64,000 nucleotides of DNA from an uncultured Alistipes sp. (GTDB taxonomy: Bacteria; Bacteroidota; Bacteroidia; Bacteroidales; Rikenellaceae), in assembly GCA_949286165.1 (NCBI GenBank), contig CASDZK010000005.1:1-64000 (forward strand), in the 5' to 3' direction. Every line of letters begins with the position of its first letter. Position 1 is the first letter of the stretch. The notes beneath the pieces are model-generated. The model was not told where the DNA came from. It ran no database searches and saw only the letters and a program-made list of their open reading frames with translations. Positions 1 to 8,983 of the stretch are shown piece after piece. A program made the translations under genes and the position numbers.

Positions 1-227
1 CGCACAGGAGTGCCCGCCCTGTTGAACCGGAGGCCGTGTTCGGGGACATCAAGTCCAACCACGGCTTCAAGCGGTTCCATCTCAAGTCGAACAGGAAAGT
101 GAAGGTCGAGTTCGGTCTCGTCGCACTCGCACACAACCTCAGGAAATACTCGGCATTGCTATCCGGCAGGACTGCGGCTCAGAGTCCGGCCTTTGCAACT
201 GCACTGGTGGCTTGGGCAGCCATATAA
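1..227 (+). mobile_element. IS1182-like transposase, C-terminal fragment (cut by window edge)
   Basis: An open frame runs in from the left edge and ends at TAA 225-227. The translation reads VEPEAVFGDIKSNHGFKRF and then LVALAHNLRKY, which matches the C-terminal catalytic end of IS1182/DDE transposases. The final Glu of the DDE triad lies in the VEPEAVFG segment in this family. Only about 74 residues are visible, so whether the element is intact cannot be judged. The GTG at position 36 is internal and not a start. No convincing terminal inverted repeat can be assigned because the left end is outside the window. Confidence 0.85.
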
Positions 228-282
228 GGCAAAATGACCGATATATCATCATCATCAACACTCCGGACACGAAAAAAAGAAA

Positions 283-311
283 TCGGCTGCAACTTCAAAA
301 ATTGCAGCCGA
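283..311. repeat. Perfect 10-bp inverted repeat downstream of the transposase
   Basis: Arms TCGGCTGCAA (283-292) and TTGCAGCCGA (302-311) flank a 9-nt loop. The hairpin lies 56 nt after the transposase stop and has no strong T tract, so it may be a weak terminator or part of the IS end. The rest of 228-396 holds only this and the next hairpin. Confidence 0.5.
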
Positions 312-336
312 ATATCATTCTGCATTATGCAAAGAA

Positions 337-367
337 GCCGACCTCAAAAATTCTCTTTTGGGTCGGC
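337..367 (-). terminator. Probable terminator of the murI-ftsK-lolA unit
   Basis: Arms GCCGACC (337-343) and GGTCGGC (361-367) form a hairpin 30 nt past the lolA stop. On the minus strand it is followed by a T-rich TTCTTTG. The position at the end of a minus-strand operon fits intrinsic termination. Confidence 0.5.
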
Positions 368-396
368 CTCTTCGTCGCTATATAAATAAAGGTTAT

Positions 397-1065
397 TTAC
401 CGGAAATCGATAATTTCGGCATTTTTGAATTTTTCCCGGCTGAATACGAACCGTTCCGGTTCGGGCTGAAGGTCCAACAGTACTTTGTTGATGTCGATGT
501 CTATCTCTTTTCCTCCGTTGGGGAAAATATGGATGGCAGCCGGAACGGGGTTGTCTTTCTGAATGAAGATATGCAGTTTCGTGATTTCGCTCTGGTCGGA
601 CGGAACCAGTTCTATGGCGGTCATGTTGGCTCCGGTAGGACCGGTCGCGTTCATGTCCGCTTTCCTTATGGTGTAAGCATCTACGTTCAGGGAAAAAATG
701 TCGGACAGGGATTCGGTAGGCGTATCGTCCGTACGTCCTTTTTCGATGATGACTTCTTTGTCGGCCTTGCTGTAATTGTACAGGTCCTGCCCGTCGAAGA
801 TGATGTGGTTTTCAGGCAAAATCACGTTGTATTTCACGCCGTTTACGGTAATCGTTCCCCGCGTGGGAGGCAGTTCGTTTTCCACGCTGACGGTAAAATG
901 AACGGTGTAGTTTTCGCTTCGGCGGAAAATGTCGCTTATTTTCCGCACCGCTTCTTTCAGGGCTTCGTCGTTTTGGGCGTATGTCCGGCAGAAAACGCCG
1001 AAGGAGAGCAGGAGCGAGACTCCTAAGATGAAAAGATACCTGTTCGTTCGCATTTTGTATGGCAT
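397..1065 (-). CDS. lolA: LolA-family outer-membrane lipoprotein carrier-like protein
   Basis: A 222-residue protein with an N-terminal signal peptide (hydrophobic core YLFILGVSLLLSFGVF, then a likely cut after TYAQ). The mature part begins NDEALKEAVRKISDIFRRSENYTVHF in two amphipathic stretches and continues as alternating beta strands, as in LolA, which ferries lipoproteins across the periplasm. Sequence support is moderate because the family is divergent in Bacteroidetes. ATG 1065 is 2 nt after the ftsK stop; ATG 1053 (MRTNRYLF) is an equally good alternative and keeps the whole signal peptide. The gene sits directly downstream of ftsK, a common Bacteroidetes pairing, and is probably co-transcribed with murI and ftsK. 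Confidence 0.75.
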   Translation of the reverse strand: MPYKMRTNRYLFILGVSLLLSFGVFCRTYAQNDEALKEAVRKISDIFRRSENYTVHFTVSVENELPPTRGTITVNGVKYNVILPENHIIFDGQDLYNYSKADKEVIIEKGRTDDTPTESLSDIFSLNVDAYTIRKADMNATGPTGANMTAIELVPSDQSEITKLHIFIQKDNPVPAAIHIFPNGGKEIDIDINKVLLDLQPEPERFVFSREKFKNAEIIDFR

Positions 1066-1067
1066 GA

Positions 1068-4067
1068 TTAACGTTGTTGCATTCGGTCGAGATCGATCAA
1101 TATTAATTCTAACGAAGAAAGGTCCCCGATTAGTACTTTTCGGGGTTTGCTTCCTTCCTGTTTCCCCACGATTCCGGCCCGTTCCAACTGGTCCATGATT
1201 CTTCCGGCCCGGTTGAATCCGATGTTGAAATTCCGCTGTATCGTCGAGGCCGAGCCTTGCTGGTTGGTAACAACGTACCGCGCTACTTCGTCGAACAGCC
1301 CGTCCCGGCTGGTCATGTCGCGGCCGGAAACCTCCATCTCTTTTTCGTGAGTTTCCGGCGTATATTCCGGCAAATCGTAAGCGGACGGATATCCGGTCTG
1401 GCTTCCGATGAATTCCGTGATCTTTTCCACTTCCGGCGTGTCGATGAAGGCGCACTGCACCCGCGTAATGTCGTTTCCTGTGGATACCAGCATGTCGCCC
1501 CGCCCGATCAGCTGGTTGGCTCCCGGCTGGTCGAGGATGGTGCGCGAGTCGATCATAGACATGACCCGGAACGCGATGCGGGCCGGGAAATTGGCTTTTA
1601 TCAGCCCCGTAATGATATTGGTCGTGGGGCGCTGCGTGGCGATGACCAGATGGATGCCTACGGCCCGCGCCAGTTGGGCGATGCGGGCGATAGGGGTTTC
1701 TATCTCGCGGCCCGCGGTCATGATCAGGTCGGCGAATTCGTCGATGATGACGACGATATAGGGCAGGAAACGGTGTCCTTTGCGGGGATTCAGGCGACGG
1801 GAGGTAAATTTCTCGTTATACTCCTTGATGTTCCTCACTTTGGCTTTTTTCAGCAGGTCGTAGCGGCTGTCCATTTCGCTGCATAGGGAATTTAGCGTGT
1901 AGATGACCTTTTGCGTATCGGTAATGATCGCTTCGTCTTCGTCCGGCAACTTGGCCAAAAAATGTTTTTCCAGATGGGAATAAAGGGTTAGTTCCACTTT
2001 TTTGGGATCTACCAGCACCAGTTTCAGTTCGGCCGGGTGCTTTTTGTAAAGCAACGACGTGATGATGGCGTTCAGACCTACCGATTTCCCCTGCCCCGTA
2101 GCCCCCGCTACCAGCAGATGGGGCATTTTCGCAAGGTCTATCACATAGTCTTCGTTTTGTATCGTCCTGCCCAATACGACAGGCAGGTCGAATTTCGACT
2201 CCTGGAATTTGGCGGATTTGATGACCGAATACATGGAAACGGTCTCCTTGTCCTTGTTCGGCACTTCGATACCGATGGTCCCTTTCCCCGGAATCGGGGC
2301 GATGATGCGGATGCCCAATGCCGAAAGGCTCAGGGCGATGTCGTCTTCCAGATTTTTGATTTTGGAGATGCGCACGCCGGGGGCGGGGACGATTTCGTAC
2401 AGCGTTACGGTAGGCCCTACCGTGGCTTTGATGCTGTCGATCTGGATGTTGAAGTTATGCAGCGTTTCCAGTATCTTGTTCTTGTTTTCCACCAGCTCTT
2501 CCTTGGTAACCGTGACTTTCGTGGTATGGTTCTCCAACAGGTCGATGGAGGGCAATTTGTAACGGGACAGTTCGCGGGTGGGGTCGAAGACCGAATCGTC
2601 GATGTCCGCCATCTCTTCGGAATCGTTGGTCGTGACGACGACCTGCGATTCTGCGGCCGGATCGTCCGTCCGGACTTCCGTGTTGTCCGTAACCGACACT
2701 TCGAAAGCTCCGGTCTTTTCTTCCGGCTGCAGGACGTTTTCTTCCGGAACGTTGATTTCGAAGTCGGGCTCTTTCTCTTCGGGCCGGGCCGTTGCGTCGG
2801 GCTCTTCCTGACGGGGCTGGGTTATCTCGAACTCCTCTTCCCGGGCCGCAGGCGTTTCCTTTGCCGGCGTTTCGGGTTCTCCCCCTTCGATTTCTCGAAT
2901 GCCGAACTGCAAGTCCGGATCGTTGTCATCGAAAGCGGGAGAATAAGAGGACGGGTTGTCGAAAGTAGGCGCCGTGAACAAGACTACGTTATCCGGATCG
3001 ATGGCGTTGCTGTAATCCGAAAAGTCGGTCGGAATGCCGCGGTTCGGTGTCCGGGACGACAATTGCATTCCCTCGTTGGGACGCAATATTTCCCGGTCGT
3101 CCCCTTCGTCTTTTTCGCCGTATTCCGTCGTCGTTCCTTCGTACTGCGTTTCCTGCGCTTCGGCCGGCGAAGAAAACGTTTCGTATCCGGTTGCCTCCGT
3201 TTGCGATTTTTCCGCATCCCTTGGGGCCGTTTCTCCCGTTTCGTCCGGCAACGGGAAGGCGGCTGCATGATTCGCCGCGGATACATTGACCGGGGCGGGA
3301 TGTCGGACTGCGGCCGGACGGGGCCGTTCCTTCAATAACGGGGCCGTCAGCAGTTGCAATAAATTCCGCAGGATTCGGAAGAATGCCCGGACGTACCGGG
3401 CCGTATTTTTGTAAGTATAGAGCAGCCACATGCCGAGCAGGGCGAACAGTACCACGCCCGTTCCTCCGTCGCCGAACAACAGGGTCATCCAGTCGCATGC
3501 GTAGAGGCCGAATCCTCCGCCGAGGCTGCTTCCAAACGTCCCCGACAGGTCGGGCGTCAGGTAAGTCGCCGTCACGGAACCGATGAGGGTCAGCAAAACG
3601 ATGGAAATGAAGCTCTTCCGGAAAATACGGGTCCGGATATTGACCAACAGGAACGAGGCGATCGCCAACAGAACGGGAATCGATATGCCGAATATTCCGA
3701 ACCATTTGCCTACGAACACGTTGCTGATAACGGCTCCGATGCGTCCCATGAAATTGTTGGCCTCCGTCGGGTTTTTCACGAACAAGGTCCCCCATTCGCT
3801 GATGCTCTGGTCTTCCTGCCAGTAAACGAAATAGGATATGATGGCGATGAAGGAGATGACCGCCAGCGACAAGATGGCGAAAGAGACCACGTAAACGACG
3901 GAACTGTCCGATTCCTGCCGCGGTTTGGGGCGTACGGGCGTTCCTGCCGGTTTTTCGGTCGGTTTGCCGTTGCCGGCTTTCCCTTTGTCGTTTCCTGCGG
4001 CTGTTTTCGGCTTGGTCGCCGTTTTCCCTTTGGCGGGAGCCTGTTTTATCTGTTTTTTCGTTGCCAT
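1068..4067 (-). CDS. ftsK: DNA translocase FtsK/SpoIIIE
   Basis: A 999-residue septal DNA pump that moves chromosome ends to the division site. The N-terminus has a basic Lys/Pro-rich tail, then about four membrane segments (roughly residues 55-210; the first reads VVYVVSFAILSLAVISF). A long acidic Glu/Thr/Pro-rich linker covers about residues 230-480. The motor follows with Walker A GATGQGKS (about 652-659), Walker B VVIIDEFADL (about 770), and the ATQRPTTNIITG segment. The C-terminal gamma winged helix (about 915-985, GSASTIQRNFNIGFNRAGRIM interrupted here for length) binds polarity sequences. It is longer than typical 750-850 residue homologues because of the linker. murI lies 58 nt upstream and lolA 2 nt downstream. 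Confidence 0.96.
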   Translation of the reverse strand: MATKKQIKQAPAKGKTATKPKTAAGNDKGKAGNGKPTEKPAGTPVRPKPRQESDSSVVYVVSFAILSLAVISFIAIISYFVYWQEDQSISEWGTLFVKNPTEANNFMGRIGAVISNVFVGKWFGIFGISIPVLLAIASFLLVNIRTRIFRKSFISIVLLTLIGSVTATYLTPDLSGTFGSSLGGGFGLYACDWMTLLFGDGGTGVVLFALLGMWLLYTYKNTARYVRAFFRILRNLLQLLTAPLLKERPRPAAVRHPAPVNVSAANHAAAFPLPDETGETAPRDAEKSQTEATGYETFSSPAEAQETQYEGTTTEYGEKDEGDDREILRPNEGMQLSSRTPNRGIPTDFSDYSNAIDPDNVVLFTAPTFDNPSSYSPAFDDNDPDLQFGIREIEGGEPETPAKETPAAREEEFEITQPRQEEPDATARPEEKEPDFEINVPEENVLQPEEKTGAFEVSVTDNTEVRTDDPAAESQVVVTTNDSEEMADIDDSVFDPTRELSRYKLPSIDLLENHTTKVTVTKEELVENKNKILETLHNFNIQIDSIKATVGPTVTLYEIVPAPGVRISKIKNLEDDIALSLSALGIRIIAPIPGKGTIGIEVPNKDKETVSMYSVIKSAKFQESKFDLPVVLGRTIQNEDYVIDLAKMPHLLVAGATGQGKSVGLNAIITSLLYKKHPAELKLVLVDPKKVELTLYSHLEKHFLAKLPDEDEAIITDTQKVIYTLNSLCSEMDSRYDLLKKAKVRNIKEYNEKFTSRRLNPRKGHRFLPYIVVIIDEFADLIMTAGREIETPIARIAQLARAVGIHLVIATQRPTTNIITGLIKANFPARIAFRVMSMIDSRTILDQPGANQLIGRGDMLVSTGNDITRVQCAFIDTPEVEKITEFIGSQTGYPSAYDLPEYTPETHEKEMEVSGRDMTSRDGLFDEVARYVVTNQQGSASTIQRNFNIGFNRAGRIMDQLERAGIVGKQEGSKPRKVLIGDLSSLELILIDLDRMQQR

Positions 4068-4125
4068 TTGTCGTGTTTTTCATGAACGGAGCGGTCTCTC
4101 CGTCGCGGTTTGTTGCCTGTCTCGC

Positions 4126-4905
4126 TTATGTCGGATTTTGTTCCAGCTTCCGGCGCAGTTTTTCGTCGTAATCCGCGTCGAGCGACGAGCGGAACTCGTG
4201 CCGGGTCGGTGCGCCGCCCAGATTCAGCCATCCCCGTGCGGCAAGCAGTTGCCGCACGCGCAGGGCGATGGCCGGAGCGGGATCGATGAGACGGATGTCG
4301 CGCTCGCCGATAATTTCCCGCATTTGCGGGGCCAGGAAAGGGTAGTGGGTACACCCCAATACGATCCGGTCGGCCCCTTGACGGGCCATTTCTTCAATGT
4401 AATTTTCTAACAGCCGCCGCGCTTCGGGCGTGTTTTCCCGGTTGTTTTCCACCAATTCCACCAGTCCGCATCCGGGGCGGAAGATGATTCTGGCCCGGTT
4501 TTCCCATTGCCGGCACAGACGTTTCAACGGCTCGCCTTCGATGGTCCGCCGGGTGGCCAGCACTCCGACGACGCCTGTCTGCGAAGTGTTTACGGCCGGT
4601 TTTATGGCCGGTTCCATGGCCACGAAGTCCGTGTCGTACCGTTCCCGCAAATAGTCGATGGCACTCGAAGATGCCGTGTTGCAGGCCACCACGATCAGTT
4701 TCGCTCCGCGGTCGATCAGAAAACGTATGCCGGCTTCCGTGTAGGCAATGACCTCTTCCCGGCTTTTGTCGCCGTAAGGACAGTGGGCGGCGTCGGCATA
4801 ATAAAGGGTATGTTCTTGCGGAAGCAGGCGGATAATTTCCCGCAGTACGGTCAATCCGCCCATTCCCGAATCAAAAACGCCTATTGGCTTTTCCTTTGTC
4901 TCCAT
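4126..4905 (-). CDS. murI: Glutamate racemase
   Basis: A 259-residue cytoplasmic enzyme that converts L- to D-glutamate for peptidoglycan. It opens with the family signature IGVFDSGMGGLTVLREI. Both catalytic cysteines are present: VACNTASSS (about residue 75) and LGCTHYPFL (about residue 181). Length is normal for the family. It is the first gene of a minus-strand unit with ftsK 58 nt downstream. A divergent 225-bp region separates it from purL and carries a -7-like element on each strand. Confidence 0.95.
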   Translation of the reverse strand: METKEKPIGVFDSGMGGLTVLREIIRLLPQEHTLYYADAAHCPYGDKSREEVIAYTEAGIRFLIDRGAKLIVVACNTASSSAIDYLRERYDTDFVAMEPAIKPAVNTSQTGVVGVLATRRTIEGEPLKRLCRQWENRARIIFRPGCGLVELVENNRENTPEARRLLENYIEEMARQGADRIVLGCTHYPFLAPQMREIIGERDIRLIDPAPAIALRVRQLLAARGWLNLGGAPTRHEFRSSLDADYDEKLRRKLEQNPT

Positions 4906-5068
4906 GCCTGTTTCCGTTTTCCGGCTATAAAAGTAGTGAAAAAAATCGAAATAGCGGTCGCCCGTTTCCCGGTATCGTCCGGCCGTTTCCGAAAAGAATT
5001 TCGGGAAAGTGCTTTCCCTGGCGGAATATGCAGAATCGACGACCGGCCGGACGGCAAGTTTCTGGCTG

Positions 5069-5076
5069 CAAAAGTA
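5069..5076 (-). promoter_or_regulatory. -7 element for murI
   Basis: The minus strand reads TACTTTTG, a full match to the Bacteroidetes -7 consensus TAnnTTTG. No good -33 TTTG is seen at the expected spacing. A transcript would start near 5062, giving a leader of about 155 nt before murI. Confidence 0.4.
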
Positions 5077-5098
5077 GCATAAATCGCGATAAATATTG

Positions 5099-5106
5099 TA
5101 TCTTTG
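5099..5106 (+). promoter_or_regulatory. -7 element for purL
   Basis: TATCTTTG matches TAnnTTTG exactly and lies 24 nt upstream of the purL ATG. The predicted start near 5113 gives a short leader of about 18 nt. The -33 region is weak. No purine riboswitch-like structure is evident. Confidence 0.55.
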
Positions 5107-5130
5107 CGCACAAAGATTAATCGATAAAGT

Positions 5131-8100
5131 ATGATACTATTCTTTAAAAACGCAAATGTCGTCTATGCTACCCAGACAGAACGCCCCCTGTCGGATGAAG
5201 ACGTAAAAAAACTGGAGTGGTTGTATGGCAACGCCGTTCTGTTGGACGGGCAGTCGGTGGACGGCCTGTTTGTGGGACCGCGTCGGGAGATGATTACTCC
5301 GTGGAGCACCAATGCGGTGGAAATTACCCAGAACATGGGAATTTCGGGTATCGTCCGTATCGAGGAGTTCGTCCCCGTGGAGACGGAAGACGCGCCTTAC
5401 GATAAAATGCTGCGTCGCATGTACCGGGGTATCGATCAGGAAGTGTTTACCCTGACCCGCAAACCCGAGCCGGTCGTTTATATCGACGACATACGCAGTT
5501 ACAATAAACAGGAGGGACTGGCCCTCAGCGAAGACGAAATCGCTTATCTGGAAGGGTTGAGCCGGAAAATCGGCCGGTCGCTGACTGATTCCGAGGTGTT
5601 CGGATTTTCCCAGGTCAATTCCGAACATTGCCGTCACAAAATTTTCAACGGCCGTTTCGTCATCGACGGCAAGGAGAAACCCGATACGTTGTTCGGGCTG
5701 ATCCGCAGGACCACGACCGCCCATCCTAACCGGGTCGTCTCGGCTTATAAAGATAACTGCGCTTTTCTGCAAGGTCCTGTAGTGGAACAGTTCGCACCCG
5801 CTTCGCACGATAAACCCGACTTTTTCGAAACGAAGGATTTCGAGTCGGTCATTTCCGTAAAGGCCGAAACCCATAACTTCCCGACGACGGTGGAACCATT
5901 TAACGGTGCCGCTACCGGCACGGGCGGGGAGATCCGCGACCGTATCGCTGGAGGAAAAGGGGCTTTCCCCGTGGCGGGAACCGCCGTTTACATGACCGCC
6001 TACCCCCGTTTGGAAGAAGGGCGGGAATGGGAAGCGGCTACTGAGCCGCGTCCGTGGCTTTACCAGACGCCGGAGGATATTTTGATCAAGGCTTCCAACG
6101 GCGCTTCCGATTTCGGAAACAAGTTCGGACAACCGTTGATCTGCGGAAGCTTGCAGACTTTCGAACATTTCGAAAACGGGAAAAAATTCGGGTTCGACAA
6201 AGTCATCATGCTGGCGGGTGGTGTCGGTTACGGCAAGAAAGCCGACAGCCTGAAGGAAGACCCGGCTCCCGGCGACAAGGTCGTGTTGCTGGGCGGCGAC
6301 AATTACCGTATCGGCATGGGCGGCGGAGCCGTTTCTTCCGTAGCGACGGGGGAATACGCCAACGCCATCGAGCTGAACGCTATCCAGCGTTCCAACCCCG
6401 AAATGCAGAAACGGGCCTATAACGCTATCCGCGCCATTTCCGAGGAAGACCGCAATCCGGTCATTTCCATCCACGACCACGGGGCGGGCGGCCATTTGAA
6501 CTGCCTGTCCGAATTGGTGGAGGCGACCGGCGGCCGTATCGACATGGAAAAACTGCCGATCGGCGATCCCACCCTTTCCGCCAAGGAAATTGTTGGGAAC
6601 GAATCGCAGGAACGCATGGGACTGGTCATGAAAGAGGAAGATATCGCGGCATTGAAGGATATTGCCGAACGCGAAAGGGCGCCGATGTACGTGATCGGGG
6701 AAACGACCGGCGACATGCGGTTTACTTTCGTGAACAACGAGACGGGAGAAAAACCGATCGACCTGCAGTTGGAAGACATGTTCGGCAAGGCCCCCCGTAC
6801 CGTTATGGAAGATACTTCCGAGGAAGAACGTTATGCCGAAGTGGCTTACGATGAAAAACAGATCGGAAAATATATCGAAAACGTGCTGCAATTGGAGGGA
6901 GTGGCCTGCAAGGATTGGCTGACCAATAAGGTGGACCGTTCCGTGACCGGACGGATCGCCGTGCAGCAGTGCGACGGCTCCGTCCAGTTGCCTCTGAACG
7001 ATTGCGGGGTCATCGCCCTCGATTACCGGGGCGAACGGGGCGTGGCTACGGCTTTGGGACATGCTCCGGCCGCGGCGATGGCCGATCCGGCGAAAGGTTC
7101 CGTTCTGGCGATCGCCGAATCGCTGACCAATATCGTTCTGGCTCCGCTGGAAGGCGGTCTGAACGGGGTTTCCCTGAGCGCGAACTGGATGTGGCCCTGC
7201 AAGAATCCCGGCGAAGATGCTCGGTTGTACGAAGCGGTGCAGGCTGCCAGCGACTTTTCTTTGGCTTTGGGCATCAATATTCCGACCGGGAAAGACTCTC
7301 TTTCTATGACGCAGAAATACGGAAACGGCGATCAGGTGTATGCTCCGGGCACGGTCATCATCACTTCCGCCGGCGAAGTGACCGATGTGAAGAAAGTAGC
7401 GAAGGCCACGCTGCGCGACGGCCGGAGCGATCTGGTGTACGTCGATTTCTCTATGGACGGTTTCAAGTTGGGCGGCAGCAGTTTCGCCCAGATCGTGAAC
7501 CGTATCGGCATGGATGTTCCCGGCGTGCAGTCGCCCGAATATTTCGCCAGGGCTTTCAATGCGGTGCAGGCTTTGGTCGAAGCGAAGAAAGTCATGGCGG
7601 GACACGATGTCTCCGCAGGCGGTTTGCTGGTCGCTATGCTCGAAATGACGTTCGGAAACAATCATGCCGGCCTGAAGGCCAATCTGGACCGTTTGGGCGA
7701 AACCGATCTCGTCAAGGTATTTTTCAGCGAAAAGCCGGCTTTGCTGTTGCAGGTGGAAAACGGGACGGAAATTTGCCGCGAGTTGGCGGAACAGGGCGTT
7801 TCGGCGCAAGTTATCGCTCAGGTAAACGACCGTCGTGAGTTTACCGTTTCGCTTGGCGATAAGTCGATGACGCTCGATATCGACCGTTTGCGCGATACGT
7901 GGTTCCGCAGCTCCTATCTGCTCGACCGCAAACAGAGCGGAACCGCTTGTGCGGAAAAACGCCGGGATAATTACAAAACGCAAGAACTGCACTATAAATT
8001 CCCGGCCGGTTTTACCGGAAAATTGTCGGCTTACGGCATCGATCCCGCCCGCAAGACCCGTACCGGCATTCGGGCGGCCATTATCCGGGAAAAGGGTTCC

Positions 8101-8823
8101 AACGGCGACCGGGAAATGGCGTGGAGCATGCATCTGGCAGGTATGGACGTGAAAGACGTACACATGACCGACCTGATCGCGGGCCGGGAGATGCTGGAAG
8201 ATGTAAATCTGATCGTCTTTGTCGGCGGATTCTCCAATTCCGACGTGCTCAATTCCGCCAAGGGGTGGGCGGGAGCCTTCCTTTACAATCCCAAGGCGAA
8301 AGAGGCGCTCGACCGTTTCTTCGCGCGGGAGGATACGCTTTCCCTCGGCGTTTGCAACGGTTGCCAGTTGATGGTGGAACTGGGGCTGCTGACGCCCGAT
8401 CACGATGTCAAACCCCGAATGGACCATAACGATTCGCATAAATTCGAGTCTGCGTTCGTCGGTTTGAATATTCTTCCGTCGCCTTCCGTCATGCTCGGCT
8501 CTTTGCAAGGCGCGTCGTTGGGCGTGTGGGTGGCTCACGGCGAAGGCAAATTCATTTTGCCTAAAGCGGAAGAACAATATCATATCGCGGCGAAATACGC
8601 TTATGCGGAATATCCGGCCAATCCCAACGGCAGCGATTACGCTGCGGCCGCCATCTGTTCGGCCGACGGCCGCCATCTGGCCATCATGCCTCATCCCGAA
8701 CGTTGCATACGTCCGTGGAACTGGGCTTATTATCCGCAACAGCGGCGGGACGATGAAGTGACCCCGTGGATCGAAATGTTCGTCAATGCCCGCCGGTGGA
8801 TCGAGAGCCGCCGGGAAAAATAA
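5131..8823 (+). CDS. purL: Phosphoribosylformylglycinamidine synthase, large single-chain form
   Basis: A 1230-residue enzyme for the fourth step of purine synthesis (FGAR to FGAM, with ATP and glutamine). It is the fused PurSLQ type: N-terminal PurS-like region, linker, two AIR-synthase-like halves, and a C-terminal class I glutaminase. Visible motifs include SEHCRHKIFN, VKAETHNFPTTVEPFNGAATG interrupted here, the glutaminase nucleophile in LGVCNGCQLM (Cys about residue 1074), and the His/Glu pair in MPHPERC (about 1187). The length matches gamma-proteobacterial and Bacteroidetes large PurL. It has its own promoter and a strong downstream hairpin, so it is probably monocistronic. Confidence 0.97.
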   Translation: MILFFKNANVVYATQTERPLSDEDVKKLEWLYGNAVLLDGQSVDGLFVGPRREMITPWSTNAVEITQNMGISGIVRIEEFVPVETEDAPYDKMLRRMYRGIDQEVFTLTRKPEPVVYIDDIRSYNKQEGLALSEDEIAYLEGLSRKIGRSLTDSEVFGFSQVNSEHCRHKIFNGRFVIDGKEKPDTLFGLIRRTTTAHPNRVVSAYKDNCAFLQGPVVEQFAPASHDKPDFFETKDFESVISVKAETHNFPTTVEPFNGAATGTGGEIRDRIAGGKGAFPVAGTAVYMTAYPRLEEGREWEAATEPRPWLYQTPEDILIKASNGASDFGNKFGQPLICGSLQTFEHFENGKKFGFDKVIMLAGGVGYGKKADSLKEDPAPGDKVVLLGGDNYRIGMGGGAVSSVATGEYANAIELNAIQRSNPEMQKRAYNAIRAISEEDRNPVISIHDHGAGGHLNCLSELVEATGGRIDMEKLPIGDPTLSAKEIVGNESQERMGLVMKEEDIAALKDIAERERAPMYVIGETTGDMRFTFVNNETGEKPIDLQLEDMFGKAPRTVMEDTSEEERYAEVAYDEKQIGKYIENVLQLEGVACKDWLTNKVDRSVTGRIAVQQCDGSVQLPLNDCGVIALDYRGERGVATALGHAPAAAMADPAKGSVLAIAESLTNIVLAPLEGGLNGVSLSANWMWPCKNPGEDARLYEAVQAASDFSLALGINIPTGKDSLSMTQKYGNGDQVYAPGTVIITSAGEVTDVKKVAKATLRDGRSDLVYVDFSMDGFKLGGSSFAQIVNRIGMDVPGVQSPEYFARAFNAVQALVEAKKVMAGHDVSAGGLLVAMLEMTFGNNHAGLKANLDRLGETDLVKVFFSEKPALLLQVENGTEICRELAEQGVSAQVIAQVNDRREFTVSLGDKSMTLDIDRLRDTWFRSSYLLDRKQSGTACAEKRRDNYKTQELHYKFPAGFTGKLSAYGIDPARKTRTGIRAAIIREKGSNGDREMAWSMHLAGMDVKDVHMTDLIAGREMLEDVNLIVFVGGFSNSDVLNSAKGWAGAFLYNPKAKEALDRFFAREDTLSLGVCNGCQLMVELGLLTPDHDVKPRMDHNDSHKFESAFVGLNILPSPSVMLGSLQGASLGVWVAHGEGKFILPKAEEQYHIAAKYAYAEYPANPNGSDYAAAAICSADGRHLAIMPHPERCIRPWNWAYYPQQRRDDEVTPWIEMFVNARRWIESRREK

Positions 8824-8886
8824 AAAAGAACAGGCATTTGCGGCGGAGGGTGTCTGAATAGCCTTCCTTTCATATTTTACCGGCAG

Positions 8887-8927
8887 GTTGTCCAAAAAGT
8901 CTTTATTTGCAAGACTTTTTGGACAAC
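8887..8927 (+). terminator. Strong hairpin after purL, related in sequence to the 49 kb repeat
   Basis: Arms 8887-8903 and 8911-8927 pair perfectly over 17 bp around a 7-nt loop, followed by TTTCCGCTTCTTTTT. It probably ends purL transcription. The left arm plus loop also resembles the outer end of the inverted-repeat element at 49046-49068 (18 of 23 positions identical by hand count), so it may derive from a dispersed repeat. Confidence 0.65.
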
Positions 8928-8983
8928 TTTCCGCTTCTTTTTGAATAAGAATCGCCGTTTCGGAACGGAAACGAGAAAACAGG

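Noticed and set aside
1066..1455. N-terminal extension of the lolA frame into ftsK
   Set aside because: It overlaps the conserved FtsK gamma domain, and a signal peptide starts at 1065 or 1053.
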